From positions 1 through 26,193 of the forward strand of contig PJAB01000464.1 in assembly GCA_002887195.1 (NCBI GenBank): a stretch of 26,193 nucleotides of DNA, given 5' to 3'. Positions 1 through 8,086 of the stretch are shown here, piece after piece. Both the position numbers and the translations under genes were made by a program. A model generated the notes under the pieces. It worked only from the letters and a program-made list of their open reading frames with translations. It did not search any database and was not told the DNA's origin. Source of the DNA: Chrysochromulina parva. Taxonomy: Eukaryota > Haptophyta > Prymnesiales > Chrysochromulinaceae. How positions within the stretch are numbered: position 1 is the first letter of the stretch; every line of letters starts with the position of its first letter.

Positions 1-142
1 TCGTACATGCTTGGGCCGGAGGTACACGCATCAGTTACGTGTGTAGGCTTTACTATTGACCCGCATTCACTCATTTGTCGGAAAGCGACGCGCTTGGTTT
101 CACCCTGGCGTGCAACACGTTCTATAAAAAATCTAAGGGTAT

Positions 143-1615
143 TCAACACGCATCCCACTGAATCCTCAAAACGCCATCTGAGGCCATGGCAAAGCCCTGC
201 TCGCCGATGCTGAGGACGCAGCCCTCGGCGCCTAGTGCTCTCCACTCGTCGCCCTTGCGCAGCATTGCTTCGGCGGCGCGGATCACCTGGCGCGGGCTGA
301 GCACCTCCTCGGTCCGCAACGCGCGCAGGCCGAGCGCCTCCTTGCATTCGCGCAGCAGCTGCCGTGCTGCCTGCGTGTCGGCGATTGTGAGCACACCCTC
401 ATGATTGAGTAGCGGTGGCATCGTCGCGAGGAGCGAGCTTGACGCAGCTGACGATGCGCCCGGTGCTAGCGGCCCGCCGTCGTCACCAGATTCGTCACAG
501 CCGAGCGGCAAGCGGAGCTTCATCAAGCGCGGCTGCAGTGACGGTTGGCAGAGCGCCCGTAACGAGAGCCTCGGCACGATCACTGCGCTCCATGCGCTCG
601 CTCGCCCTCCGTCCGCCCATCCACCCTCCACACGCAGAGCCTCCGCAAGGGCAGGTGACGCGAGCGCCGTGAGCAACGGCACGTACCCACGGTCCGCACG
701 CAGCAGCGCTGTTTCTGGCACCAAGGAGCGCACGCCAAGTGCTTCCGCCGCTGCGGCCTCCAAGCCGCGCCAGTCTGCAAGCCGCTCGGCGCGCTGTGTT
801 GCTGTTGCTTGTCGGTCCTCTTCGGAGGCATGCTCAAAGGGCCTGCTGACTGGCGTCAGGCGCAGGAAGCCGTCGGGCGTGACCGTCTGCACACAAATGG
901 TGTGCCTCGCCATCGTGCGCACTGCGCTGATCGCCGCATGCTGCCAGCCGCTCGGCGTGTCCTGCAGAGAGAGCCAGATGGGCAATGGTGGTCCAGTGCC
1001 GTCAGCTTCGGCGCTCTCGGCGCGGGCCCGCGCGTGCACAACCAGCATGGCGTTGAAGGCCGCTCCGGGCTCGGCCGTGGTGAAGAAGGTCGTTCGGCCA
1101 CCCAGAGCGGCCCTCATGTCCGCATGCAGCGTCAACTGCTCGTGGAGAGTCATGAGGAGCCTCCGCTTGGTCAGTGAACACCGCAACGACGCTTCGAACT
1201 GCGCGTGCACACCGTACCCCTCGCGCACCACGATGAGCTCATCTGTGAGGGCGTCGTGTGCAGCCGCCGCATGTGCGGCGAGCCGTCGCGCCTCTTCCGC
1301 ATGCCTGGTGAGCAGAGCTCGCATAGTCGTGACGCGGCGGCGGTTGGGCGGCGGCGCGTTCGTGCGCCGCCACCATGCATCCTGCATGTGCTGCTGCGGC
1401 GGCGGCTGGGCATCGGTGTTGGTGGGTGTTGTCGAACTGCCGAGCAGGATTTCATCATATGCCTTGCGCACCCGCTTGAACTGCTCAGCCGCAGCAGCTT
1501 CGTTTCCTTGGTGGAAGTCCGGGTGCCAGCGCTTGGCGAGACTACGGAACGCCGCTTTGACGACGTCTGGCGTTGCCGCATGCGAGACGCCCAGGATGCG
1601 GCGAGCGCACACCAT
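143..1615 (-). CDS. J-domain protein, TCAIM-like (DUF4460/DUF4461 type)
   Basis: 490 residues, single exon. A J domain occupies about residues 5-60 with the Hsp70-activating HPD tripeptide at 31-33 (RWHPDFH), followed by the usual helix-IV-like QFKRVRKAYDEIL. Such domains stimulate Hsp70 ATPase activity. The rest is not a classical DnaJ: there is no Gly/Phe region, no CxxCxGxG zinc repeats and no standard C-terminal substrate domain. The end (GCVLSIGEQ then DGVLRIQWD) and a central stretch (LEAAAAEALGVRSLVPE then YVPLLTAL) resemble by eye the C-terminal domain of TCAIM, a mitochondrial protein of animals with a J-like N-terminus. That link is inference from remembered family features. The N-terminus MVCARRILG is short for a mitochondrial presequence. 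The ATG at 1615 has several ACCGGT palindromes just upstream. Alternative: an unrelated lineage-specific J protein. Confidence 0.8.
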   Translation of the reverse strand: MVCARRILGVSHAATPDVVKAAFRSLAKRWHPDFHQGNEAAAAEQFKRVRKAYDEILLGSSTTPTNTDAQPPPQQHMQDAWWRRTNAPPPNRRRVTTMRALLTRHAEEARRLAAHAAAAHDALTDELIVVREGYGVHAQFEASLRCSLTKRRLLMTLHEQLTLHADMRAALGGRTTFFTTAEPGAAFNAMLVVHARARAESAEADGTGPPLPIWLSLQDTPSGWQHAAISAVRTMARHTICVQTVTPDGFLRLTPVSRPFEHASEEDRQATATQRAERLADWRGLEAAAAEALGVRSLVPETALLRADRGYVPLLTALASPALAEALRVEGGWADGGRASAWSAVIVPRLSLRALCQPSLQPRLMKLRLPLGCDESGDDGGPLAPGASSAASSSLLATMPPLLNHEGVLTIADTQAARQLLRECKEALGLRALRTEEVLSPRQVIRAAEAMLRKGDEWRALGAEGCVLSIGEQGFAMASDGVLRIQWDAC

Positions 1616-1619
1616 CGAT

Positions 1620-1738
1620 ACCGGTAGAGTATACCTGTGTGAACGACAGACGCAACAACCGGTGCTACCGGTACGGCACTGTTACTGCCCGCTCAGAATA
1701 CACACACCTTGCTGCACTTGTGAACCGTGTGAACCGGT
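1620..1738. promoter_or_regulatory. cluster of four ACCGGT palindromes
   Basis: Perfect ACCGGT hexamers lie at 1620-1625, 1658-1663, 1667-1672 and 1733-1738, immediately upstream of the J-domain gene start on the minus strand. GTGTGAAC/GTGAACC words are interspersed (around 1638, 1720 and 1729). Four copies of one palindrome in 119 bp suggest a dyad-binding factor site or promoter element. No factor is known; this is inference from repetition and position. Confidence 0.4.
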
Positions 1739-1752
1739 GTGATTTCGAATGA

Positions 1753-2171
1753 CCATGTAGCGGTGGATGCGTGGATCTCCCATCTCTCGAAGGTCACACG
1801 CTCGTCGAAGGCAATAGGCATCTTCGCCGAGGCTGCGAGGCATTTCGACACCCCGAGCCCGACTGTCCCGACCCCATTGCTGAGCTCCAGAGCATCAGCG
1901 ACGACGACATGGAGCGCATCTGCGGCGTGTTCGTGAGGCGCATGTATCCCGAGAGCAAGTTCTCGCGCGACGAGTGGGAGCGCAACAGCGCATGGGGCAT
2001 GCCTTCAGGCACAGGTTCATCGAGCGCCGAGAGTCAACGGCGAGAGTCAACGACAGTGACCATGCGGAAATGGTGAGGTTGTGGTGTGTTAATGGCTTCA
2101 TGCCAAGAAGCATGCAAAACCCTCTCAACTTATCCGGATACATGTATGAATACAATTATAAACCAATCTGA
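1753..2171 (+). pseudogene. possible frameshifted or degenerate coding fragment
   Basis: Two overlapping plus frames each look protein-like but neither is complete. The first is open after the TGA at 1750-1752, has an ATG at 1909, and encodes DDDMERICGVFVRRMYPES and FSRDEWERNSAWG before ending at 2076. The second takes over about 1990-2000 with AFRHRFIERRESTARVNDSD and AEMVRLWCVNGF and ends at 2171. A single frameshift near 2000 would join them. A 13-bp tandem duplication (2028-2040 and 2041-2053) lies in the overlap. There is no good start for the first frame except 1909 or a spliced upstream exon. It may be a decayed gene, part of an unannotated spliced transcript, or chance. The downstream gene has its own TATA at 2157. 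Confidence 0.25.
2157..2162 (+). promoter_or_regulatory. TATA box upstream of the 2195 gene
   Basis: TATAAA in an AT-rich dip (2140-2180), followed by CCAAT at 2163-2167, ends 33 nt before the ATG at 2195. If the start site lies the usual ~30 nt downstream, the 5' leader would be almost absent. Confidence 0.4.
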
Positions 2172-2194
2172 TTTTAGTTTAGAAACAGAATGCC

Positions 2195-3700
2195 ATGGAA
2201 ACGGGTGGACGATCGCGTACAAGGTCGACGAGAGGTTCTGCGGCGACGATGAGAGGCTCAATGAGAGGCCGTCCAGCCGTGATAAAGGTGCCACCGCGGA
2301 CCATGAAGCTGGCCGAGAAGAATTACGATCGGGAGCGTAAGCTCGCAGAGGCCGTCGTGGCCGATCGCGCTTTCGCGCTCTCACAGGTGGCGCACGGCTG
2401 CCTTCAGAGCACCATCTTTGAGGCCGAGGGCTTCGACATTTCTGTGCTCGCTCCCGCCTCCGCTCCAAAAGGGGCACAGCGGCACCAGGCCACGCCCGCC
2501 GACATCGAGCGGCCCGCGGCCATCGGCCGGCCGCTTCGGCCGGCCGTCGCCCTCGAGGGCGCGACGGTGTATCCGTCACAGACGAATGACATCCAGTGTA
2601 GCCTTTTGACCCCCTTGCCCCCCATATTACCACCCATACGCTGTTCGTCGCGGCAAGGGTCCAGCACCATGGCGTCCGCGCCCGCGCTCCTCACGCCCAA
2701 GCCCGCACACGCGCCCGCGCTCGCGCCCACTTCCAAGCAAGAGGCACACTGGGCGCAGCAAGATCCGCAAGAGGAGCGCGGAGTGGAAGCCGCTGCTGCT
2801 CACCGCCCTTCGTACGGCTTTATTTCGCATCAAGAGTGGTCACCACCACAGCCGTTCGTGTCATATGCAGCAACAGGGGCGATTGTTGCGCCGGCACTGC
2901 TACAGCATGGTGTACAGCTGACTCGAGAACCGCGTGATCGCAACCGCCTCGTGACGGCGGCTGCGGCGCGACAGGAGGCGCAGCGCATTGTCGCATTGCA
3001 TGAGGCACGGGAGGCGATCGCAAGGGAGCGCGCGGAGGTGCGCGCCGTGATGCCACGAGTGGAGTCGCGAGGCGTTCTCGTCCCGAGGCTACCGCTCTCA
3101 ACGCTGCACGAGAGATTGTTCGAAGTGGAGGCAGCTGAAGCGGCTCATGTTGAGGCGACGGCCATCGCAGCGGAGCAAGCACGCCAGGTTGCGGCGAGGG
3201 CGCGCGCGGTGGAGGCAACGCGGCAGGCTTCACGCCAGGCTTCACGCCAGGCTCAGCTGAAGGCCGGCGAGGCGCAGGAGGCTGAGAGGGCCCGCGCGGT
3301 GCAGCTTGCACAAGAGGCGACCGTGAAGGCGACTGACGCGGCGCTTTTGGGCTTGCTTGCCTACAAGGCAACCGAGGCCAAGGCGGAGGCGGAGCGCGCA
3401 GCACGCGATACCCAGGTCGAAGCAGCCAAGGACCGCGCCGAGGCTCGTGCGGCCCATCAGCATGCCCATCTGAAAGCGGCGCACGACCTCGAGAGCCGAT
3501 TTGTGCCGAGGCGTAGTGTTGAGCGCAAAGTCCGCGGGGAGGTGAGCGGGGTCGAGTCCGAGGTCTCCGAGGAGGCGATTCGGGTGACTGCGGAGGAAGG
3601 AGAGAGGATGGGACGCATGGTAGTTGCGCAGCAGATGCTCGCCGAGTACCGCGCTGGTGCGTGCTTTGCCGACCGACGACTTCTACACGACTTTGATTGA
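2195..3700 (+). CDS. Ala/Glu/Arg-rich coiled-coil protein, unknown function
   Basis: 501 residues; no recognised catalytic family. The basic N-terminus (Arg/Ser-rich to about residue 30) is followed by a low-complexity Pro/Ala region to about residue 200. From about 250 to 430 there is an almost uninterrupted Ala/Glu/Arg/Gln-rich helix-forming stretch (for example AAEQARQVAARARAVEA), containing three near-perfect 12-bp repeats encoding QAS-R around 3227-3262. The composition is that of a long alpha-helical rod or coiled coil, as in cytoskeletal or scaffold proteins. The ATG at 2195 sits in CCATGG and has a TATA box upstream; an ATG four bases earlier is out of frame. Residues around 125-160 (nt ~2565-2665) are Pro/Cys-rich and pyrimidine-rich and could be an unspliced intron. 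After the TGA the same frame stays open for 81 codons. Confidence 0.6.
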   Translation: METGGRSRTRSTRGSAATMRGSMRGRPAVIKVPPRTMKLAEKNYDRERKLAEAVVADRAFALSQVAHGCLQSTIFEAEGFDISVLAPASAPKGAQRHQATPADIERPAAIGRPLRPAVALEGATVYPSQTNDIQCSLLTPLPPILPPIRCSSRQGSSTMASAPALLTPKPAHAPALAPTSKQEAHWAQQDPQEERGVEAAAAHRPSYGFISHQEWSPPQPFVSYAATGAIVAPALLQHGVQLTREPRDRNRLVTAAAARQEAQRIVALHEAREAIARERAEVRAVMPRVESRGVLVPRLPLSTLHERLFEVEAAEAAHVEATAIAAEQARQVAARARAVEATRQASRQASRQAQLKAGEAQEAERARAVQLAQEATVKATDAALLGLLAYKATEAKAEAERAARDTQVEAAKDRAEARAAHQHAHLKAAHDLESRFVPRRSVERKVRGEVSGVESEVSEEAIRVTAEEGERMGRMVVAQQMLAEYRAGACFADRRLLHDFD

Positions 3701-4007
3701 GAGCGCTCTCTGCCCCTCGCGGCTCGCTATCCGGATTTAACATGGGATTTAGGGGCCATTGGCTCACCATCATGTAAATGCATCACGTACAGTTATGCAG
3801 TATGGGGCCTGGGCTTCCCGTCTGTGAGGCCGTGTGATTTCTTGTTGAAGTTCAACAACAAGTTCTTCGGCGAGCTGTGTGGATGGGGTCCCCTGTTCAC
3901 ACGGCGCGCAGAGCGCTTCACACCACCGCCAGATCGTCCCCGGTAGAAGCTCAGAGAAAGCGTTCTTTTGTTGCCCCGCGACACAAGCTCACCTTTGTGA
4001 CGAGCAT
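3701..4007. other. intergenic; in-frame open stretch after stop
   Basis: No independent gene. The frame of the preceding coiled-coil gene is open from 3701 to the TAG at 3944-3946. A TTGTTGAA-G-TTCAACAA dyad lies at 3842-3858, and a TGTAA word, a polyadenylation signal in green algae, lies near 3774. The remainder is presumably the 3' region of one gene and the promoter of the next. Confidence 0.4.
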
Positions 4008-4688
4008 ATGCTGCTCATGGTGCTGTTCGTGTCGATCCCAGCCCTTCGACTTGCTCCAACGGCCGCCGTTCCGGTCCTGCGGCGCTCCTTCGCGTTGACG
4101 ATGCAGCAGCAGCAGCAGCAGCAGCCACCGGCGAATTTCACGCCACGCATGGGTCTCGACCGCTACATGATGCAACAGCAGCAGCAGCAGCAGCCCACGC
4201 TGGCGGGCGGGCCCGCACTTGCAGGCGGACCCGCACCGGTGGGCATGGACCCAAGGATTGGTAGGGACCGTTTCAGTGGTGGGGCTGTGCCATTCTCAGC
4301 CCCTGTGTTCCAGAGAGCCTCTGGTCGGCAAAAGGGACCTAAATTCGAAGTGCAGGCGTCGGTCGACTCAGCGCGCAGTGCGTGCGAGGTGGCTGCGGAG
4401 AGGGTCATCGAGTATCACATCCAGCCGGCCTTCAGGGAATTCATGGAGGATAAGATTGATGCTGCGGAGCTGGAGAAGCGCAAAGCCGCAGCGCGTCAGG
4501 CGGCGGAGCAGACGCGGGCGACCCTGATCCCGCTCGACCAGGCTTTCACCGAGTACGAGGAGATGGTTCAACGGCGCGTGAAGCTCGAGGAGGAGCTGGA
4601 GAAAGCGATTGAGGAAGCGCACAAAATGGAGGACGCGGCAGAGCAAAAGGTGCAGGCGATGGCGGCGAAGCTGCTTACGGGGTCATGA
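4008..4688 (+). CDS. poly-Gln protein with hydrophobic N-terminus and C-terminal coiled coil
   Basis: 226 residues from the ATG at 4008. The N-terminus MLLMVLFVSIPALRLAPTAA is hydrophobic and is followed by VLRRSFAL, resembling a signal peptide plus basic transit segment as used for import into secondary plastids, or a mitochondrial presequence. Two poly-Gln tracts (7 residues each, beginning at 33 and 56), a Gly/Pro-Ala repeat (LAGGPALAGGPAP) and a charged helical C-terminal half from about residue 115 follow. The last 50 residues (VKLEEELEKAIEEAHKMEDA) form a strong coiled coil. I do not recognise the family. The ATG at 4101 (MQQQQ...) is an alternative start giving 195 residues and losing the hydrophobic segment; an in-frame ATG also exists at 3879. 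The frame is clearly coding, but the start and targeting are uncertain. Confidence 0.6.
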   Translation: MLLMVLFVSIPALRLAPTAAVPVLRRSFALTMQQQQQQQPPANFTPRMGLDRYMMQQQQQQQPTLAGGPALAGGPAPVGMDPRIGRDRFSGGAVPFSAPVFQRASGRQKGPKFEVQASVDSARSACEVAAERVIEYHIQPAFREFMEDKIDAAELEKRKAAARQAAEQTRATLIPLDQAFTEYEEMVQRRVKLEEELEKAIEEAHKMEDAAEQKVQAMAAKLLTGS

Positions 4689-4786
4689 GCGTCGTGCGTG
4701 TCTTGCGGGTCGCGACAGTGATGAACTGTGAGGGTGAGTGCGATTGTGTCGCCAACTAATTAGCTTGCAGAAGTAACGGCAATGTT

Positions 4787-4819
4787 AGGCACCTTCAATC
4801 TCCACCGCCTTTGGTGCCT
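4787..4819. repeat. inverted repeat AGGCACC/GGTGCCT
   Basis: A perfect 7-bp inverted repeat (4787-4793 and 4813-4819) with a 19-nt loop, about 100 nt after the stop of the poly-Gln gene and 129 nt before the ligase start. It could be an RNA hairpin in a 3' end or 5' leader, or a protein-binding dyad. Confidence 0.25.
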
Positions 4820-4947
4820 TTAGTTTCAGTCTCACACACTGTCAAACACGGAGACGAAACAACGTCACGAAGGGGATGTGTGATGAGACAGACCGTTCCA
4901 AAGTTCAGAAACTTGTCCATGCTAAACCTGCGTTTCGTCAAACAAGG

Positions 4948-6339
4948 ATGTCGCAGACGTTCTTGCTCGCGGCATCCACTCGCGAAGCGGACGCTGCAAC
5001 CGATTCCGCAAATATGCCTGCGTACACACAAATACCTCCTGGAGGCATCGCGTTCGGCTGCGGCGCCGGCACCTTTTGCATCAACTCATCAAACCACAAA
5101 CGCTGGCTGCAGCCCATCCTCGAGCGCCACGGCTGGCAAGCGACGGCCACACCGGCCGGCGCCACGCTTGTCTGGCAGCTCACGAAGCAAAAGCTGCCCA
5201 AGGACTGCGCGCCCGTCCTCAACAGCCTTCCGAACGCGCTGCTGCTCGACGACAAGGCGCTGCTCGCACTGCTCTCGCGCCGATTCACGCGAACGCAGCC
5301 GCTGATTACGCACGTTGTGTATGGCGAGTGGGACGACGCGCGCGTGGGCGCGCTTCGCGATCGGTGGGCGGATCCGAGCTGTACCGAGCCGCGCTGGTGG
5401 ATCATCAAGGATGCGCACGCCTCCAACGGTTTCTCGGCCTCTCTCTTCGATCGGACTGTACGCCGACTGGTGAAGAAGGACGTGGCCGGAGGCTATTGCT
5501 ACGTGGTGCAGGAGTACGTGGAGCGCCCGATGCTCTGTGACGGGCGCAAATTTGAGATGCGCCAGTACGTGCTGCTCCGCGGCGACGGGTCGGCATACAC
5601 GTACGATGGCGCGCTCATGCGCCTCGCGTGCGTGCCGTACGATGCGGCCTCGCGCGACGTGCGAGTGCACATCACCAACAAGTATGTGCAGACGGGCTGG
5701 GAGTCGACTAGCCAGGAGGGGCGCACGCTCGACGACATCGAGCGCCTTGCACACGACTGGCCGCCCTACGCCGAGCTACTCCACGCAGAGATCGTGCCGA
5801 TGATGGCCGACCTCGCCGACGCCGTCGCGCCGATGATCGCCTCCGGCTTAAAGGCCGCCCGGGGAGATCCGTCCGAGCGATCTCGCCACTTTGAGCTCTT
5901 CGCATGCGATCTCGTCGTCGCCGAGTCGGGGCGCGTCCACCTGATGGAGTGCAACATCAACTGCGCCTTTGGGACCTTCCACCCCCGCACAGTTCAACGA
6001 CTCACGACCCCTCTCTTCGAAGACCTCTGCTCGCTGTGCATCTTGCCGGCAGCGCCGGCTGGGCCTCCCCCAAAGGCAGGCCGCTGGCTGCAGGTGCGGG
6101 CCGCGGGCTACGGCGACCACGCGGCCGCGCCCACCGACGTGGCCGCTCGGGAGCTCCAGGAGCACCAGGTGTACATGACGTTCAAACAGTCCCAAAAGAA
6201 GAAGTACGAGCGCCAGTTTGTGGTGCGCGACTTTCTCCTCTCGGATGTGGCGCGCGAGGAGACACCTAAGGAGCAGGGCAAGTGCACCAAGTGCGGCTAC
6301 TTTGAGTGCAAGTGCGCCAAACTTGGCACAACAACATGA
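4948..6339 (+). CDS. tubulin-tyrosine ligase family (TTL/TTLL) enzyme
   Basis: 463 residues from the ATG at 4948. The family uses an ATP-grasp fold to ligate tyrosine, glutamate or glycine to tubulin or other proteins. Core motifs appear in order: WWIIKDAHASNGFSASLF at about 150-167 (ATP-binding Lys and Gly-containing loop), VVQEYVERPMLCDGRKFEMR at about 190-209, HITNKYVQTGW at 241-251 and LMECNINCAFG at about 332-342. Glu334 and Asn336 match the metal-binding E-x-N of the family. The C-terminus carries a compact Cys cluster, CTKCGYFECKC at 446-456, likely a zinc site and unusual for TTL. Substrate type cannot be read from the sequence. In-frame alternative starts are 4876 and 5014 (MPAYTQIPPGG). 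No intron is needed. The neighbours give no functional context. Confidence 0.85.
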   Translation: MSQTFLLAASTREADAATDSANMPAYTQIPPGGIAFGCGAGTFCINSSNHKRWLQPILERHGWQATATPAGATLVWQLTKQKLPKDCAPVLNSLPNALLLDDKALLALLSRRFTRTQPLITHVVYGEWDDARVGALRDRWADPSCTEPRWWIIKDAHASNGFSASLFDRTVRRLVKKDVAGGYCYVVQEYVERPMLCDGRKFEMRQYVLLRGDGSAYTYDGALMRLACVPYDAASRDVRVHITNKYVQTGWESTSQEGRTLDDIERLAHDWPPYAELLHAEIVPMMADLADAVAPMIASGLKAARGDPSERSRHFELFACDLVVAESGRVHLMECNINCAFGTFHPRTVQRLTTPLFEDLCSLCILPAAPAGPPPKAGRWLQVRAAGYGDHAAAPTDVAARELQEHQVYMTFKQSQKKKYERQFVVRDFLLSDVAREETPKEQGKCTKCGYFECKCAKLGTTT

Positions 6340-6734
6340 AGTCTGCAATCCCGGAGAGCGCGAGCGTGGGGTTGCAACACGTAACCGCACACGCCGCGGG
6401 TGTGCATACTTACAGTGGGGATGCGATGCTTTTCATTCAGATCTTCTATCTCCTCGTACATGTAACATGACAGTACTCGTTCTTGTGCGAGGATACAGGA
6501 TTCGATTATCACGATGCCGTGTTCCCGTAGCAACCAAATAACTTAGATTCAAGACAGGTGAAGGAATTGAGAAACGAGGCCGCGAGGGGCTCGACGGCCG
6601 GGTTTGGGGGCCCTGGTGTGTGCGTGGGGCGCTGGCGCGTCGCATTGAGCTCTCGAAGTCGTCGTTTTCTTCGGTCGGGCCTCGTTTGTGGACGGCCCCT
6701 TGACGTGCTCGGCCTCGCCCGATCGCAGCCAACC
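6340..6734. other. intergenic, 395 bp
   Basis: 3' region of the ligase gene and upstream region of the next. A TGTAA word occurs about 120 nt after the ligase stop. An in-frame extension of the next gene is open from an ATG at 6558, but its composition (Arg/Gly/Ser-rich, unlike the following protein) argues against translation. No RNA gene was seen. Confidence 0.4.
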
Positions 6735-7211
6735 ATGCCATGGGATCCCTCAAAGGTGCCCAACCTCAAAGCGGCCGACCCCTTGCTTCGCTCCGCAGCG
6801 GCGCAAAAGTTCTTCGAGGAATGGAAGGCGGAGCAACCCAAGGTGGAATGGACGCCTCCTGCGAAGGCTCACACGAGTGGCAAGCACGATCCGGAGGATC
6901 CGTTCGGGCTGAAGACCGACCCACGCAGCGTGCGCTGGCCGCTCGAGGTGATGGGTTGCTCGCGCGTTCTGCACAAGAGCCACTACACCTGTGAGGCATA
7001 CCCAGAGACCCGCTTCAAGATGTACGGGCAGCACGGCAAACACTCAGTGGGTCAGTACCTCCTTCCCGGACAGCCGTACGCACCGATGGACCCTCCGCTA
7101 GGCCTGAAGCAGTTTTCGACCGCGCCACCTGCACCGCAGACGGTGCCCTACCTGTCGCTGTCCTACACGCAAAGCCGATCGGACGGCAAGATGGGCTCGA
7201 TGGTCGGCTGA
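6735..7211 (+). CDS. small Pro/Lys-rich protein of unknown function
   Basis: 158 residues, beginning MPWDPSKVPNLKAADPLL. The ATG at 6735 lies in a favourable context (AACCATGCC) and marks the change from low-complexity upstream sequence to protein-like sequence. Visible features are a charged segment (AQKFFEEWKAEQPKVEW), a central part with Cys, His and Tyr (VMGCSRVLHKSHYTCEAYPE) and a Pro/Tyr/Gly-rich end (QYLLPGQPYAPMDPPLGL). There is no signal peptide or membrane segment. Proline-rich small proteins of this style occur among axonemal microtubule-inner proteins, and the gene follows a TTL-family enzyme, but no recognisable motif supports that; it is only a suggestion. The frame is credible because codon use and composition change at both ends. 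Confidence 0.6.
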   Translation: MPWDPSKVPNLKAADPLLRSAAAQKFFEEWKAEQPKVEWTPPAKAHTSGKHDPEDPFGLKTDPRSVRWPLEVMGCSRVLHKSHYTCEAYPETRFKMYGQHGKHSVGQYLLPGQPYAPMDPPLGLKQFSTAPPAPQTVPYLSLSYTQSRSDGKMGSMVG

Positions 7212-8086
7212 GATGATGCGACGGTTGAGATGCGAGAGCGATGGAGATCGGCCACAGACACTGCATGGTACGAGCTCTCACCGGCGTCACCGGAACGACT
7301 CGGAGAAGCTGCGTGGGGTTGTAGCGGGTTGAGCTTAAACGGGCGGAATTGTGTCCAGAACACACGCTCGGCCACCAGCGCCACCCCGGCACCCCCACCG
7401 CACCACGTCAGCACGCAAGCCACCGTGACCGTCCGGTCTGCGGCATTCACCATTATAAATATCAGTCCCTTAACGAGCTTACGTCCGAGAATCAAATACA
7501 CTCGCCGCTCACGTCGGGCCCGCGCACAGCTCCGCGGCCCGGCCCCGGCCCCGCCCCCGATTCGCGATTGGCAATTGGGCCGCCCCGGCGCCGGCGGGCG
7601 CGCCTTGGGAGCGGGGTGCGTGCGGTTAGTGGCTGCGTCGGTGGTCTGGGTTCGGCGTGGTCCGGTCACGCGGCCGTCCCGCGTCCGAGCTCCGACACGC
7701 TGTTTCAGGGGGCGACAGTCCCGCACGGGCACGGCGGCCACGCACGCCGGCGCGCGCAGCAGATCACACGACACCGAGCTACACAGCTGTCAGTGTCACA
7801 GACACGAGACACACACAGTACACATTCAGTACACACGGCACAGCAGTGTTCTATGTGCCGCATGTCAAACACAGCGCGGTCACCTGGTTCACGCGTCGAG
7901 TTCGGCTCGCAAAAGCTGGCCCGCAATGGCCCCGCCCGAGGGATGGCCGCAAACGCGCACAAACGCGGCTGCATGCACCGTGCCACCGTCGAGGACGGAT
8001 GTTACGGATGTTAACGGATGTTACCGAATGGTATACGACGTCGTTTGCACGGGTGCCGTGTTGCTGTTTGCTGGCGTGGTGAGTCT
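7212..8086. other. 875-bp convergent gap without a recognised gene
   Basis: Lies between the 3' ends of the 6735 gene (+) and the BTB-BACK gene (-). Several frames stay open (one plus frame 7230-8144), but their translations are Arg/Pro/Thr-rich and GC-driven and look non-coding. Promoter-like words occur: TATAAATA at 7454-7461, a GC-box-like CCCCGCCCCCG at about 7549-7559, and inverted CCAAT words (ATTGG) at 7567-7571 and 7574-7578. An AC-rich stretch lies at 7797-7845, and a triple 9-bp repeat at 7996-8023. It may hold an unrecognised transcript. Confidence 0.4.
7996..8023. repeat. three tandem CGGATGTTA words
   Basis: CGGATGTTA occurs at 7996-8004, 8005-8013 and 8015-8023, the last two separated by one extra A. 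A related CCGAATGGTA follows. The array lies 60-90 nt beyond the BTB-BACK stop codon, so it is probably in that gene's 3' untranslated region or terminator. Confidence 0.5.

Noticed and set aside
405..1742. 445-residue plus-strand open frame opposite the J-domain gene
   Set aside because: Ser/Ala/Arg-rich translation without domains, antisense to a gene with a clear HPD J domain; long antisense frames are expected in GC-rich coding DNA.
2820..3773. 317-residue minus-strand frame opposite the coiled-coil gene
   Set aside because: Pro/Arg/Ser-rich mirror of Ala/Glu/Arg codons; no family features.
4721..4780. 37-nt GTGAGTG...TTGCAG candidate intron
   Set aside because: Good splice words, but too short for the intron sizes seen here and joins no credible coding sequence.
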